Shown here: in pieces, positions 16,042 to 25,322 of the stretch
How positions within the stretch are numbered: position 1 is the stretch's first letter
Layout: every line of letters starts with the position of its first letter
DNA from: Alcanivorax sp. S71-1-4
GTDB taxonomy: Bacteria; Pseudomonadota; Gammaproteobacteria; Pseudomonadales; Alcanivoracaceae
DNA length: 64,000 bases
Direction of reading: 5' to 3'
NCBI RefSeq assembly: GCF_009846755.1
Contig: NZ_AQOR01000003.1
Location: forward strand, 1 to 64,000
Translations under genes and position numbers: made by a program
Notes under the pieces: generated by a model
Database searches by the model: none
What the model saw: only the letters and a program-made list of their open reading frames with translations
Told to the model about the DNA's origin: nothing

Positions 16042-18581
16042 CACACACCTCCCCAGCCCAACGGCCACAACACCACGGCGGCAAACGTCACGCCGCAGAC
16101 CAGTGCGCAGTATGCCCACCAGTATTCCACCACCGCCGGCTCGTAAGGCGCGAGCCGGCCCACATATCCAGAACGCACGCGCAGCGCCTGCAGCGTCGTC
16201 ATCACCGTGGCCAGCGCGCAATGCAACAGCAGGTACAACAGAAACACCGTGATCACGGCGTCATGCGAGGTCGCGCGCGGCGCGAGCACGGAGCCGTGCC
16301 AAGTGGCGACCAGCGTCACGCATTGCACCAGCCCGATCGCGGCAATGAGCCAGAGCGCCCGCTCCAGCCCCTCGTCCTCACCGTCGCGCAGGCGCTGCAC
16401 CCGACGCCGGAACAGCCACCAGCCACCGACCATCAGCGCACTGGCCAGCAGCCACAGGGGCCAGTCCACACGGCTGTCTGCCGGCAACTGCCACTGCGGT
16501 GCCACCGTCCACAGATAAAACCAGCCGAACAGCAGCGCCATGTACAGCGCGCCGTCCGCCAGCAGCGTGACCACCATGCCCCACAAACCCGGCCCGTCGA
16601 AGGTGCGCGAATGCAACGGCGGGTCGCCTTCGGCGGTGCGCGCATCCGGCGCCGCGTTCGGGTGCGCGCCGTTTTCCCACGACCAGCGCAGCAGCAATAC
16701 CAGCGACACGCCGGCCGCCAGAGCCGCGAACAAATATTGTTTGCTCAGTAATCCGATGCACATCACCGCCAGCACCAGCGCGGACACAAAGGGCCACCAG
16801 GCGTTGCCAGGCAGATGCACGACTTCGCGCACGCGCCCACTGACCGGATCGCTGCCCCAGGTTTCGCGCCGGCCATGGTTCGCCACTGCCAGTGCGTAGC
16901 GCCCTTCGGCAATGGCTTCCGGCAGCGACGGGTCGTCCCACAGCGGATGACGCGACGACACCGGCGGCAGGCTCATGAAGTTGTACGGGCTGGGTGGTGT
17001 GGCGGTGGCCCATTCCAGCGTGTCCGCCTGCCACGGATTGATGCCGGCACGACGGCCGTACAGCCCGTGGATCAAAAGGTCCAGCAACACCACCGCCACC
17101 CCGGCGGCCATCACGAAACTGCCCACGGAGGACACCAGGTTGGGCCAGTCCCAGCCCAGCCCTGTTTCGTAGGTATACACGCGGCGAGGCATGCCAAGCA
17201 GGCCGGTGAGATGCATCACCAGAAAAGTGAGATTGAAACCGCCGAACGTCAGCCAGAATCCCCAGCGCGACAGCGTGCGCGATGGCATGCGGCCAGTGAA
17301 ATGCGGCAGCCAGTAATACAACCCGGCCACCAGCGGGAACAGCATGCCGCCGACCAGCACATAGTGCATGTGCGCCACAACAAAATGCGTGTCGTGCACC
17401 TGCCAGTTGAACGGCACCAGCGCCAGCATGACGCCGGTGAGGCCGCCGGCGATGAAGATCACCAGAAACCCGGTAATCCACAGCATCGGCACATGGAATA
17501 CCGGCCGGCCGGTCCACAGCGTCGCCAGCCAGGAAAAAATCTGCACGCCGGTCGGTATCGCCACCAGCATGCTGGCCATGGAAAAAAACGCCTGCGCCAG
17601 TTGCGGGATGCCGATCGTGAACATGTGGTGCACCCACAGCCCGAAACTGATGAAGGCCGTGGTGATCACCGACAGCACCACCCAGCGATAGCCGACGATG
17701 GGGCGCCGCGCAAACACCGGCAGGAGAGTCGAGACAATGCCCGCCGCCGGCAGGAAAATGATGTACACCTCCGGGTGCCCGAACAGCCAGAACAGATGCT
17801 GCCAGAGCACCGGGTCGCCGCCACGCGCCACATCAAAAAACGGCAGGCCGGCGGCGCGTTCCAGCTCCAGCAGAATGCTGCCAAGAATCAGCGGCGGAAA
17901 ACCGAACACGATCATCAGCGCCATGGCGAGGATGTACCAGGCGAACAGCGGCATGGTCTGCAGCGTCATGCCCCGGGTGCGCGTGCGCATGATCGACACC
18001 ACCAGCTCGACCCCGGCAGACACGGCAGAAATTTCCACGAACGTGATACCGATCAGCCAGAAATCCGCATTCGGGCCAGGCGTGTGTTCGGCCCCGGAAA
18101 GCGGGGTGTACATGAACCAGCCGGTATCCGGCGCGATACCCAGTGCCAGGCTGGCGAGCAGAATGGTGCCGCCAAAAATGTAGCACCAGAAACCGAACGC
18201 ACTCAGGCGCGGGAACACCAGATCGCGGGCGCCGATCATCTTCGGAATCAGGTACATGGCCAGCCCTTCCAGCACCGGCACCGCGAACAGAAACATCATC
18301 ACGGTGCCGTGCATGGTGAACAGCTGGTTATAGATGTCCGGCGGCAACCAGTCCTGGCCCGGCAAGGCAAGTTGGGTGCGGATCAGCATCGCCATCAGCC
18401 CACCGAGCAGGAAGAACACGCCGCCGGCCAGCATGAAATTGCGTCCGACCGTGGTGTGATTAACGATGGTCAGCGCGCGCAGGCCGCGCGGATTGCCCCA
18501 GACGCGATTGAATTCATCGTGCCGCCGGCCGGCGTCGCCGCGTGCCGGGTCGAGGGCGGGCCGGCCGTATTCGCCGTTCAT
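16041..18581 (-). CDS. Cytochrome c oxidase subunit I fused to subunit III
   Basis: This 846-aa protein combines the catalytic subunit (residues about 1-570) with a subunit III-like domain (about 590-846). Heme and CuB ligands are visible: FTMHGTVMMF, LFGHPEVYIIFLP (CuB His, proton-channel Glu, cross-linked Tyr), WVHHMFTIG, and HDTHFVVAHMHYVL. The C-terminal part has TFDGPGLWGMVVTLLADGALY and DAVITVFLLYLLLHCALA, as in CoxC/CtaE. The ATG at 18581 overlaps the coxB stop (ATGA). It oxidises cytochrome c and reduces oxygen in the inner membrane. The I/III fusion is found in some caa3-type oxidases. Confidence 0.93.
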   Translation of the reverse strand: MNGEYGRPALDPARGDAGRRHDEFNRVWGNPRGLRALTIVNHTTVGRNFMLAGGVFFLLGGLMAMLIRTQLALPGQDWLPPDIYNQLFTMHGTVMMFLFAVPVLEGLAMYLIPKMIGARDLVFPRLSAFGFWCYIFGGTILLASLALGIAPDTGWFMYTPLSGAEHTPGPNADFWLIGITFVEISAVSAGVELVVSIMRTRTRGMTLQTMPLFAWYILAMALMIVFGFPPLILGSILLELERAAGLPFFDVARGGDPVLWQHLFWLFGHPEVYIIFLPAAGIVSTLLPVFARRPIVGYRWVVLSVITTAFISFGLWVHHMFTIGIPQLAQAFFSMASMLVAIPTGVQIFSWLATLWTGRPVFHVPMLWITGFLVIFIAGGLTGVMLALVPFNWQVHDTHFVVAHMHYVLVGGMLFPLVAGLYYWLPHFTGRMPSRTLSRWGFWLTFGGFNLTFLVMHLTGLLGMPRRVYTYETGLGWDWPNLVSSVGSFVMAAGVAVVLLDLLIHGLYGRRAGINPWQADTLEWATATPPSPYNFMSLPPVSSRHPLWDDPSLPEAIAEGRYALAVANHGRRETWGSDPVSGRVREVVHLPGNAWWPFVSALVLAVMCIGLLSKQYLFAALAAGVSLVLLLRWSWENGAHPNAAPDARTAEGDPPLHSRTFDGPGLWGMVVTLLADGALYMALLFGWFYLWTVAPQWQLPADSRVDWPLWLLASALMVGGWWLFRRRVQRLRDGEDEGLERALWLIAAIGLVQCVTLVATWHGSVLAPRATSHDAVITVFLLYLLLHCALATVMTTLQALRVRSGYVGRLAPYEPAVVEYWWAYCALVCGVTFAAVVLWPLGWGGV

Positions 18582-19294
18582 GGCTGGCGCTCCAGCCACT
18601 GATCAAACGCAGGTGCCGGCAGCACCTGCACGGTCATCGTCATGTGCGCGTGGCGCAGGCCGCAGAATTCCGCGCACTGCGCGCGCATCGTGCCGGTCTC
18701 GGTGGCGCGCAGACGCAGGACATTGGTGCGGCCGGGAATGGCATCAATCTTGCCGCCCAGACGCGGCACCCAGAAGGCATGGATGACGTCGGCACTGCGC
18801 ACGTGCAGGTCCACCGGCCGGTCCACGGGCAGGTGCAACTGGTTGACGGCCGTGACGCCGGCCTCCGGGTAATGCACCTGCCACCACCACTGGTGGCCGG
18901 TCACTTCGATCCGCAACGGTGGGCGCTCATCGTCCGGCCAGGGCAGCATGCCGTGACCGGCAGGAATGCCGAACCCCAGCAACACCACAATGGCAATCAC
19001 CGGCAGCGCCACACCGCCACCCATCATCAGCCAGCGCTGCGCGCGCCGCTGTTGTGCTGCATCCGGCGTCTCGCTCCTGGCACGCAGTGCATACAGCCAC
19101 AGCAGCGTCACGCCCGCCGTCACCAGCACCGACACGCCGAACATGCCCCACCAGAGCGCCGCCGTGACCCGCGCGGCATCGCCCGCCGGCTGCAACGTGG
19201 ACTGCGGGCCGTCACAACCGGTCAGGCACAACAGTCCGGCAGGCAGCAGCAATCGGAAAAAAACGTCAAATACTGTGCGCCCGCCCCCAGCCAC
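18578..19294 (-). CDS. coxB: Cytochrome c oxidase subunit II (CuA)
   Basis: Subunit II accepts electrons from cytochrome c. The protein shows a lipoprotein-like signal (LLCLTGC), two membrane helices (ALWWGMFGVSVLVTAGVTLL and VALPVIAIVVLLGFGI) and a cupredoxin domain with GHQWWWQVHYPEAG, VIHAFWVPRLGGKID and the CuA motif CAEFCGLRHAHM. No cytochrome c domain follows, so it is aa3 rather than caa3 in subunit II. The start is uncertain: GTG at 19294 (238 aa) is inferred from the signal peptide and no ATG is available. First gene of the minus-strand oxidase operon. Confidence 0.9.
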   Translation of the reverse strand: MAGGGRTVFDVFFRLLLPAGLLCLTGCDGPQSTLQPAGDAARVTAALWWGMFGVSVLVTAGVTLLWLYALRARSETPDAAQQRRAQRWLMMGGGVALPVIAIVVLLGFGIPAGHGMLPWPDDERPPLRIEVTGHQWWWQVHYPEAGVTAVNQLHLPVDRPVDLHVRSADVIHAFWVPRLGGKIDAIPGRTNVLRLRATETGTMRAQCAEFCGLRHAHMTMTVQVLPAPAFDQWLERQP

Positions 19295-19348
19295 CGGTAG
19301 GCTCAATGCAGACCGCGTCAGGTTTGTTCTTGCAGGGAGGCTGTTGCC

Positions 19349-19834
19349 ATGTCCACCCCCGACACGCCACACCGTCCGATCCCCAGCCGCATGGCCATTG
19401 GCGGCCACCCGCTGCATCCGATGCTGATTCACTTTCCGGTGGCGGCACTGCTGGCGCTGGTCGGCACCGATGCCGGCTATCTGCTGACAGAGGATCGCTT
19501 CTGGAGTCGAGCCGGCCTGTGGCTGGCGGGCGTCGGTGCGGCGGGGGGCTGGTTTTCCGGCATTGTCGGGCTGATTGATCTGGTCAGCGTGCGGCCGATC
19601 CGGCGGCTGGTCACCGCCTGGTGCCATGCCCTGGTGGCGGTAATGCTGCTGTCGCTGGCCAGCTTCAACTGGTTGCTGCGCGTCAGCGCGGATGATCATG
19701 GCGCCGTGATCATGCCTGCGGGTCTGATACTGACGCTGCTCAGTGCCGCCCTCACGGCGGCAGCGGGGTTGCTTGGCGGACGGCTGGTGTATGAACACGC
19801 GGTCGGCGTGGACGTACCGGCCGATACGCGCTGA
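19349..19834 (+). CDS. DUF2231-family membrane protein
   Basis: The 161-aa protein has four membrane helices and the family's N-terminal motif IGGHPLHPMLIHFPVAALLA (conserved His residues). Members often sit beside cytochrome oxidase or redox genes; the function is not established. AGGGAGG precedes the ATG. It diverges from coxB across about 55 bp, so the two share a promoter region. Confidence 0.85.
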   Translation: MSTPDTPHRPIPSRMAIGGHPLHPMLIHFPVAALLALVGTDAGYLLTEDRFWSRAGLWLAGVGAAGGWFSGIVGLIDLVSVRPIRRLVTAWCHALVAVMLLSLASFNWLLRVSADDHGAVIMPAGLILTLLSAALTAAAGLLGGRLVYEHAVGVDVPADTR

Positions 19835-19923
19835 CGAAGTCTGCGCGCCCGGCCTGGTTTCCTGTCCCGTCACCGTGATGGCCATGTCTGTCCTGTACCA
19901 CCTGTCCGTCAGTCTGTGCGTTG

Positions 19924-20370
19924 TCAGGTGCCCGGCTTGGCAAGCACCAGGGAAAAAATCAGCATCATGATCACCAGCATGAGCAGGCTCAGCCCGTGAC
20001 CCGGATACCGGGGCGGGGCCTGCCCGGCGCGTTCAGCGCGCAACATCAGCAGCCCCGCGCAGACGTGTGCGCCGACCAGCAGGACCACCAGCACCAGCTT
20101 CAGCAGCAGCCAGCCCTGCACCGTGCCCATCAGCAGAAACAGCACAGTGCCGGAGGCGATGGTCAGCAGGGCTGCCGGCGTCGCAAGCCAGGTAAAAACC
20201 CGCCGCGGGATCACCGTGGCGCCGCTGTGTTGCCGGCTTTCGCGCACGGCACCCGCCGTGGCATCACCCGTCTCGAAGTGTTCGCGCCCGTGCAACAGCA
20301 CCGGCACACCGACAATGGCCGCACACCAGCACAGCAACGCCGCAATGTGCAGACCCAGCAACCAGAGCAT
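19924..20370 (-). CDS. CopD/HemJ-like four-helix membrane protein
   Basis: The 148-aa protein has four predicted membrane helices, with a His-Trp pattern (LGLHIAALLCWCAAIVGVPV, RRVFTWLATPAALLTIASG, GAHVCAGLL) reminiscent of the CopD and HemJ superfamily of copper- or heme-linked membrane proteins. GGGAG precedes the ATG. Its location beside the oxidase genes suggests a role in metal or heme supply, but this is inference and the family call is tentative. Confidence 0.7.
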   Translation of the reverse strand: MLWLLGLHIAALLCWCAAIVGVPVLLHGREHFETGDATAGAVRESRQHSGATVIPRRVFTWLATPAALLTIASGTVLFLLMGTVQGWLLLKLVLVVLLVGAHVCAGLLMLRAERAGQAPPRYPGHGLSLLMLVIMMLIFSLVLAKPGT

Positions 20371-20488
20371 GCAGGCACTCCCGCAAGAAAAATGTCAGCC
20401 GATCGAGCGGCGTGCAGCGCACAACGCCAGCCCGGATTCAGTCTTGCACGGATCAACCGGTGGGGAATGAAAAAGAAAGTTAAGGAAC

Positions 20489-20525
20489 CACACAGCGGGC
20501 ACTGACAGGCAGCGCCCGCTGTGTG
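20489..20525 (-). terminator. Hairpin terminator after the membrane-GAF gene
   Basis: A perfect 12-bp stem (CACACAGCGGGC at 20489-20500, complement at 20514-20525) lies directly at the minus-strand stop codon at 20527. Read on the minus strand it is followed by a U-rich tail (CUUAACUUUCUUUUUC). Confidence 0.65.
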
Positions 20526-20526
20526 C

Positions 20527-21822
20527 TCAGGCCGGCACGCCGGCGGCGGGCAAGGGGAATATCGCGTCCGCCTGTCCGGCAGCGGCCTGTACGGCAAAGG
20601 CGAAACTGGTGGCCACGCCTGTCGCACAATCGGTTTCGCGGTGCGTGAAGTGAGACAGTTTGCCCAGTTCGATCACCGCCACCACGCTGTCACCGCGACA
20701 CACCGGCACGATCAGCACACAGCCGGGCGTAATGGTTTCGAACGCGCTGCGAATGGGCAGGTAATCCGCCGGCAAATCACGGAACTGTGTCGGCCGGCGG
20801 TGCTGCAGCACCGGGCCGATCAGAGTGTCACTGGCGTCGCTGAGCTGGCCACAGCGCCCCGGCTGCCCGCCCCAGGCGGCCATCACGCGCAGGCGCTGGC
20901 CGTCGACGCGGTAAGCCATGCCGATCAGCGCGCCCGTCTGCTCCACCAGAAACCCCAGTGTGCGCTCAAACAGCACCGGCAGGCTCGGGTTGCCGGCGAT
21001 CAGCGCCAGATAGTCCGCCTGCAGTTTTTGTCGCAGCAAATCGTCTTCGGCCTGCTGGTTGAGTTCCTTCAGCCGCTGCGATTCCAGGTTCAGCAGTTCG
21101 TTCTGCAGGTAATCGCGCCGTTCGGAATTTTCCAGCATGGCGCCGATGACCACGCACAATGTCCAGGGCATGAAAAAATACAGCAGGCTGTCGAGCCAGA
21201 GAAAGTGACCGTTCACCGCCAGCGCGATGGCGACGGCCAGCACAAACGCCAGCAGGGTCGACAGTGACACGGCCACCAGGGGCAGGCGCAGAATGGAAAA
21301 GACGATGATCAGAACGTAGATGGTTTCGTAGGCCGCCACCTGCGCAAAAAAGTCCTCGCCCAGCAACAGCGCCGCCTGCACGCATCCCAGCAACGAAAAA
21401 AATACGCCGCCGATCAGCAGCGGCTCGACAAATCGCTCCAGATCGCGCCGGCGCGTACCCAGCCACAACGAGGCCAGCACCAGCCCCACTGGCAGCACGG
21501 CCACCAGCAACCAGGTATTCAGCCCCGGCGAATGGCTGAACAGGGCCGCCGCACCGGATACGACGGTATAGACCATCAGCATGCCGTAGATCGAGACACG
21601 TAACAGATTGGCCGCACGCGCACGGGCATGCTCACGGAAGGCGTCTTCAAGACGGCCGGGCATGCGCCGGGTCAGCAAGGGACCGCGCAGCGCCTTGCGC
21701 AAGGCATGTTCATCGTAATCGCTGGCAGCGGCCTCGGCGGCCTGACGCTCGGCATCGAAATGCGCGGCAAGACCGGCTTCGGCATCCGCCGCCCGGTAAT
21801 CAGTTAAAACATCGGTGCTCAC
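20527..21822 (-). CDS. Membrane protein with C-terminal GAF-like sensor domain
   Basis: This 431-aa protein has a charged cytoplasmic N-terminus (about 70 aa), six or seven membrane helices (about 72-245), a coiled coil (ERRDYLQNELLNLESQRLKEL, about 248-285) and a GAF-like domain (about 290-410; VLFERTLGFLVEQTGALIGMAY, GCVLIVPVCRGDSVVAVIELG). No kinase, GGDEF, EAL or DNA-binding output domain is visible, so it is probably a sensor that acts through a partner. The start is GTG at 21822, three bases after a GGGGGAA ribosome-binding site. The exact family is not recognised. Confidence 0.75.
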   Translation of the reverse strand: MSTDVLTDYRAADAEAGLAAHFDAERQAAEAAASDYDEHALRKALRGPLLTRRMPGRLEDAFREHARARAANLLRVSIYGMLMVYTVVSGAAALFSHSPGLNTWLLVAVLPVGLVLASLWLGTRRRDLERFVEPLLIGGVFFSLLGCVQAALLLGEDFFAQVAAYETIYVLIIVFSILRLPLVAVSLSTLLAFVLAVAIALAVNGHFLWLDSLLYFFMPWTLCVVIGAMLENSERRDYLQNELLNLESQRLKELNQQAEDDLLRQKLQADYLALIAGNPSLPVLFERTLGFLVEQTGALIGMAYRVDGQRLRVMAAWGGQPGRCGQLSDASDTLIGPVLQHRRPTQFRDLPADYLPIRSAFETITPGCVLIVPVCRGDSVVAVIELGKLSHFTHRETDCATGVATSFAFAVQAAAGQADAIFPLPAAGVPA

Positions 21823-22165
21823 AACTTCCCCCACGAAAGATGTGCTGGCCGGCCCGGGGCCGGCGCGTTGATCGCGTCGTGCATCCAAAGCAGGATGCGA
21901 AAAAAGCCCGGACACCGACGCGACGCCACATCGCCGGCGGGGCAACCCTTCACAGGGAGGCAACGGTTATGCAAAGCCGTCGCGGTGTAAATGGTGTCAA
22001 GGTGATGGCACTGATGTGCCGGTGTGGGCGGCAGTGACCCGCAGGGCAACTGAATAAAAGGCAAAAACAGAAGAAAGGACAGCTGTTCACCGCGCCGGAG
22101 CGACCCGGCGCGGCATGCAAGAAATGTGAACCAGCTCTCAGGAAATCACGCATTCCCGAGGGCGC
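21823..22165. other. 343-bp intergenic region
   Basis: This holds the upstream region of the membrane-GAF gene, a candidate 22-codon plus-strand reading frame (21969-22037), and a GC hairpin (CCGCGCCGG 22090-22098 with its complement 22105-22113) 53 bp beyond the stop of the carbonic anhydrase-like gene. The hairpin lacks a clear U-tract. Confidence 0.5.
21969..22037 (+). CDS. Candidate small protein (22 aa)
   Basis: An ATG at 21969 follows a strong GGGAGG ribosome-binding site by 8 nt. The predicted peptide is basic and ends in CRCGRQ, with no recognised family. It stands alone in an intergenic region on the opposite strand to both neighbours. The only support is the ribosome-binding site, so this may be chance. 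Confidence 0.25.
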   Translation: MQSRRGVNGVKVMALMCRCGRQ

Positions 22166-22726
22166 TTACAACTCGTTCTGAATCTTCTTGTAGCCCTGCA
22201 CCAGACGCACGTTGGTCTGGGCCACGTCCTCGGAGAAGCTGGAGGCATCCGCCGTGACCGGCTCGATCCGCGCCAGATCCTCGTCGCTGTTCACGTGGCT
22301 GGTGGAGGGCACGTAGAAGTTGGCCGGCACCTTGCAGGCTTCCACCACCGAGTTGTGACGCACCACCGAGCCATCACCCACTTCGCAGTTGAACAGCACG
22401 GTGTTGAAGCCGATGAACACGTTGCGGCCCACCTTGCACGGGCCATGCACGATGGAACGGTGTGCAATCGAGGTGTTGTCGCCAATTTCCACGCGCGCAC
22501 CGGATTTGGAGTGGATCACCACGCCGTCCTGGATATTGGAATTGTCGCCGATCACGATCGGCTCCATGCCACCGGAAGCGTCCACCTCGTCGGCACGGAT
22601 CACGGCATAGGGGCCAATAAAGACGTTCTCCCCGACGAACACTTTGCCGCACAGAATGGCCGTCGGGTCGACGAAGGCGGACTGGGCCACCACGGGCAGA
22701 TCACCACTGGGGTTTTTCCGGATCAT
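22166..22726 (-). CDS. Gamma-class carbonic anhydrase-like protein (hexapeptide repeat)
   Basis: The 186-aa protein is a left-handed beta-helix with imperfect hexapeptides (VFVGENVFIGPYAVIRADE, IVIGDNSNIQDGVVIH, VEIGDNTSIAHRSIVHGP). Metal-ligand histidines are present (VVIHSKSG, SIAHRSIVHG). It most resembles CamH-type gamma carbonic anhydrases, which act as trimers and bind zinc or iron at subunit interfaces. Activity cannot be judged from sequence alone. It lies 24 bp after rpe on the same strand. Confidence 0.85.
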   Translation of the reverse strand: MIRKNPSGDLPVVAQSAFVDPTAILCGKVFVGENVFIGPYAVIRADEVDASGGMEPIVIGDNSNIQDGVVIHSKSGARVEIGDNTSIAHRSIVHGPCKVGRNVFIGFNTVLFNCEVGDGSVVRHNSVVEACKVPANFYVPSTSHVNSDEDLARIEPVTADASSFSEDVAQTNVRLVQGYKKIQNEL

Positions 22727-22750
22727 GCTGCAAAAGGCCTCTCGGTCAGG

Positions 22751-23458
22751 TCAGGCTCGCTGGAGGCGAGGGTCGGGGGAAGCCGGCACGGAGGCCAGCG
22801 CGGCGCGCATCTGGTCAATCACCGCGCGATAATCCTGCTTGCCATAGATGGCCGAGCCGGCCACAAACGTATCCGCACCGGCAGCGGCGACCTCGGCGAT
22901 GTTCTGCTCGCTGATGCCACCGTCCACTTCCAGGCGAATATCACGCCCGCTGGCGTCGATCAGGCGCCGTACTTTTTCCACTTTTTTCAGCGTGCCGGGG
23001 ATGAACTTCTGGCCACCAAAACCGGGGTTCACCGACATCAGCAGGATCATGTCGAGTTTGTCGACCACGTATTCGAGCACGTCCGGCGAGGCCGCCGGGT
23101 TGAGCACCAGGCCGGCCTGGCAACCGGCGTCGCGGATCAGTTGCAGCGAGCGGTCCACATGGATGCTTGCATCGGGATGGAAGGTGATCATGCTGGCCCC
23201 CGCTTTGGCGAAGCTGTCGATCAGCGTATCCACCGGGCTCACCATCAGGTGCACATCGATCGGCGCGGTGATGCCGTAGTCGCGCAGCGCCTGGCAGACC
23301 ATCGGGCCGATGGTCAGATTGGGGACATAGTGGTTGTCCATCACGTCGAAGTGGATCACGTCGGCGCCGGCATCCAGCACCGCCTTCGCTTCTTCACCCA
23401 GCCGTGCGAAATCCGCCGCCAGAATCGACGGGGCAATCCAGTAGTCCTGCTTGGCCAT
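22751..23458 (-). CDS. rpe: Ribulose-phosphate 3-epimerase
   Basis: Rpe interconverts ribulose-5-phosphate and xylulose-5-phosphate in the pentose phosphate pathway. The 235-aa TIM-barrel protein starts [21 protein letters not shown] and contains the conserved [45 protein letters not shown] and EVDGGI motifs. The frame is open 59 codons upstream, but the ATG at 23458 is the family start. It is followed by the carbonic anhydrase-like gene and preceded by murU on the same strand. Confidence 0.96.
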   Translation of the reverse strand: MAKQDYWIAPSILAADFARLGEEAKAVLDAGADVIHFDVMDNHYVPNLTIGPMVCQALRDYGITAPIDVHLMVSPVDTLIDSFAKAGASMITFHPDASIHVDRSLQLIRDAGCQAGLVLNPAASPDVLEYVVDKLDMILLMSVNPGFGGQKFIPGTLKKVEKVRRLIDASGRDIRLEVDGGISEQNIAEVAAAGADTFVAGSAIYGKQDYRAVIDQMRAALASVPASPDPRLQRA

Positions 23459-23498
23459 GCCTGTTCCTCGTGACGCCCGCAGGCGTTTTGCTTCGGGA

Positions 23499-25222
<1,724 letters not shown>

Positions 25223-25322
25223 TGCTTGCACTGTTCCTTTACACTCCCGGCCTTTGATCCCGCACACCATTGTTTGAATGGCGGTGCCACATGCAGCGCT
25301 TTTTACCTGTTCCGGACGACGA

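Noticed and set aside
16815-18602. A 595-codon open frame on the plus strand across the oxidase gene
   Set aside because: It is antisense to a well-supported oxidase subunit I/III fusion and reads as low-complexity sequence rich in His, Arg, Gln and Asp, as GC-rich third positions produce.
21930-22010. Possible cyclic-di-GMP riboswitch (GGGGCAACCC and GCAAAGCC motifs)
   Set aside because: The spacing and the downstream conserved elements (the terminal GGGUUGCCG-type helix) are absent, so it does not match the GEMM pattern.
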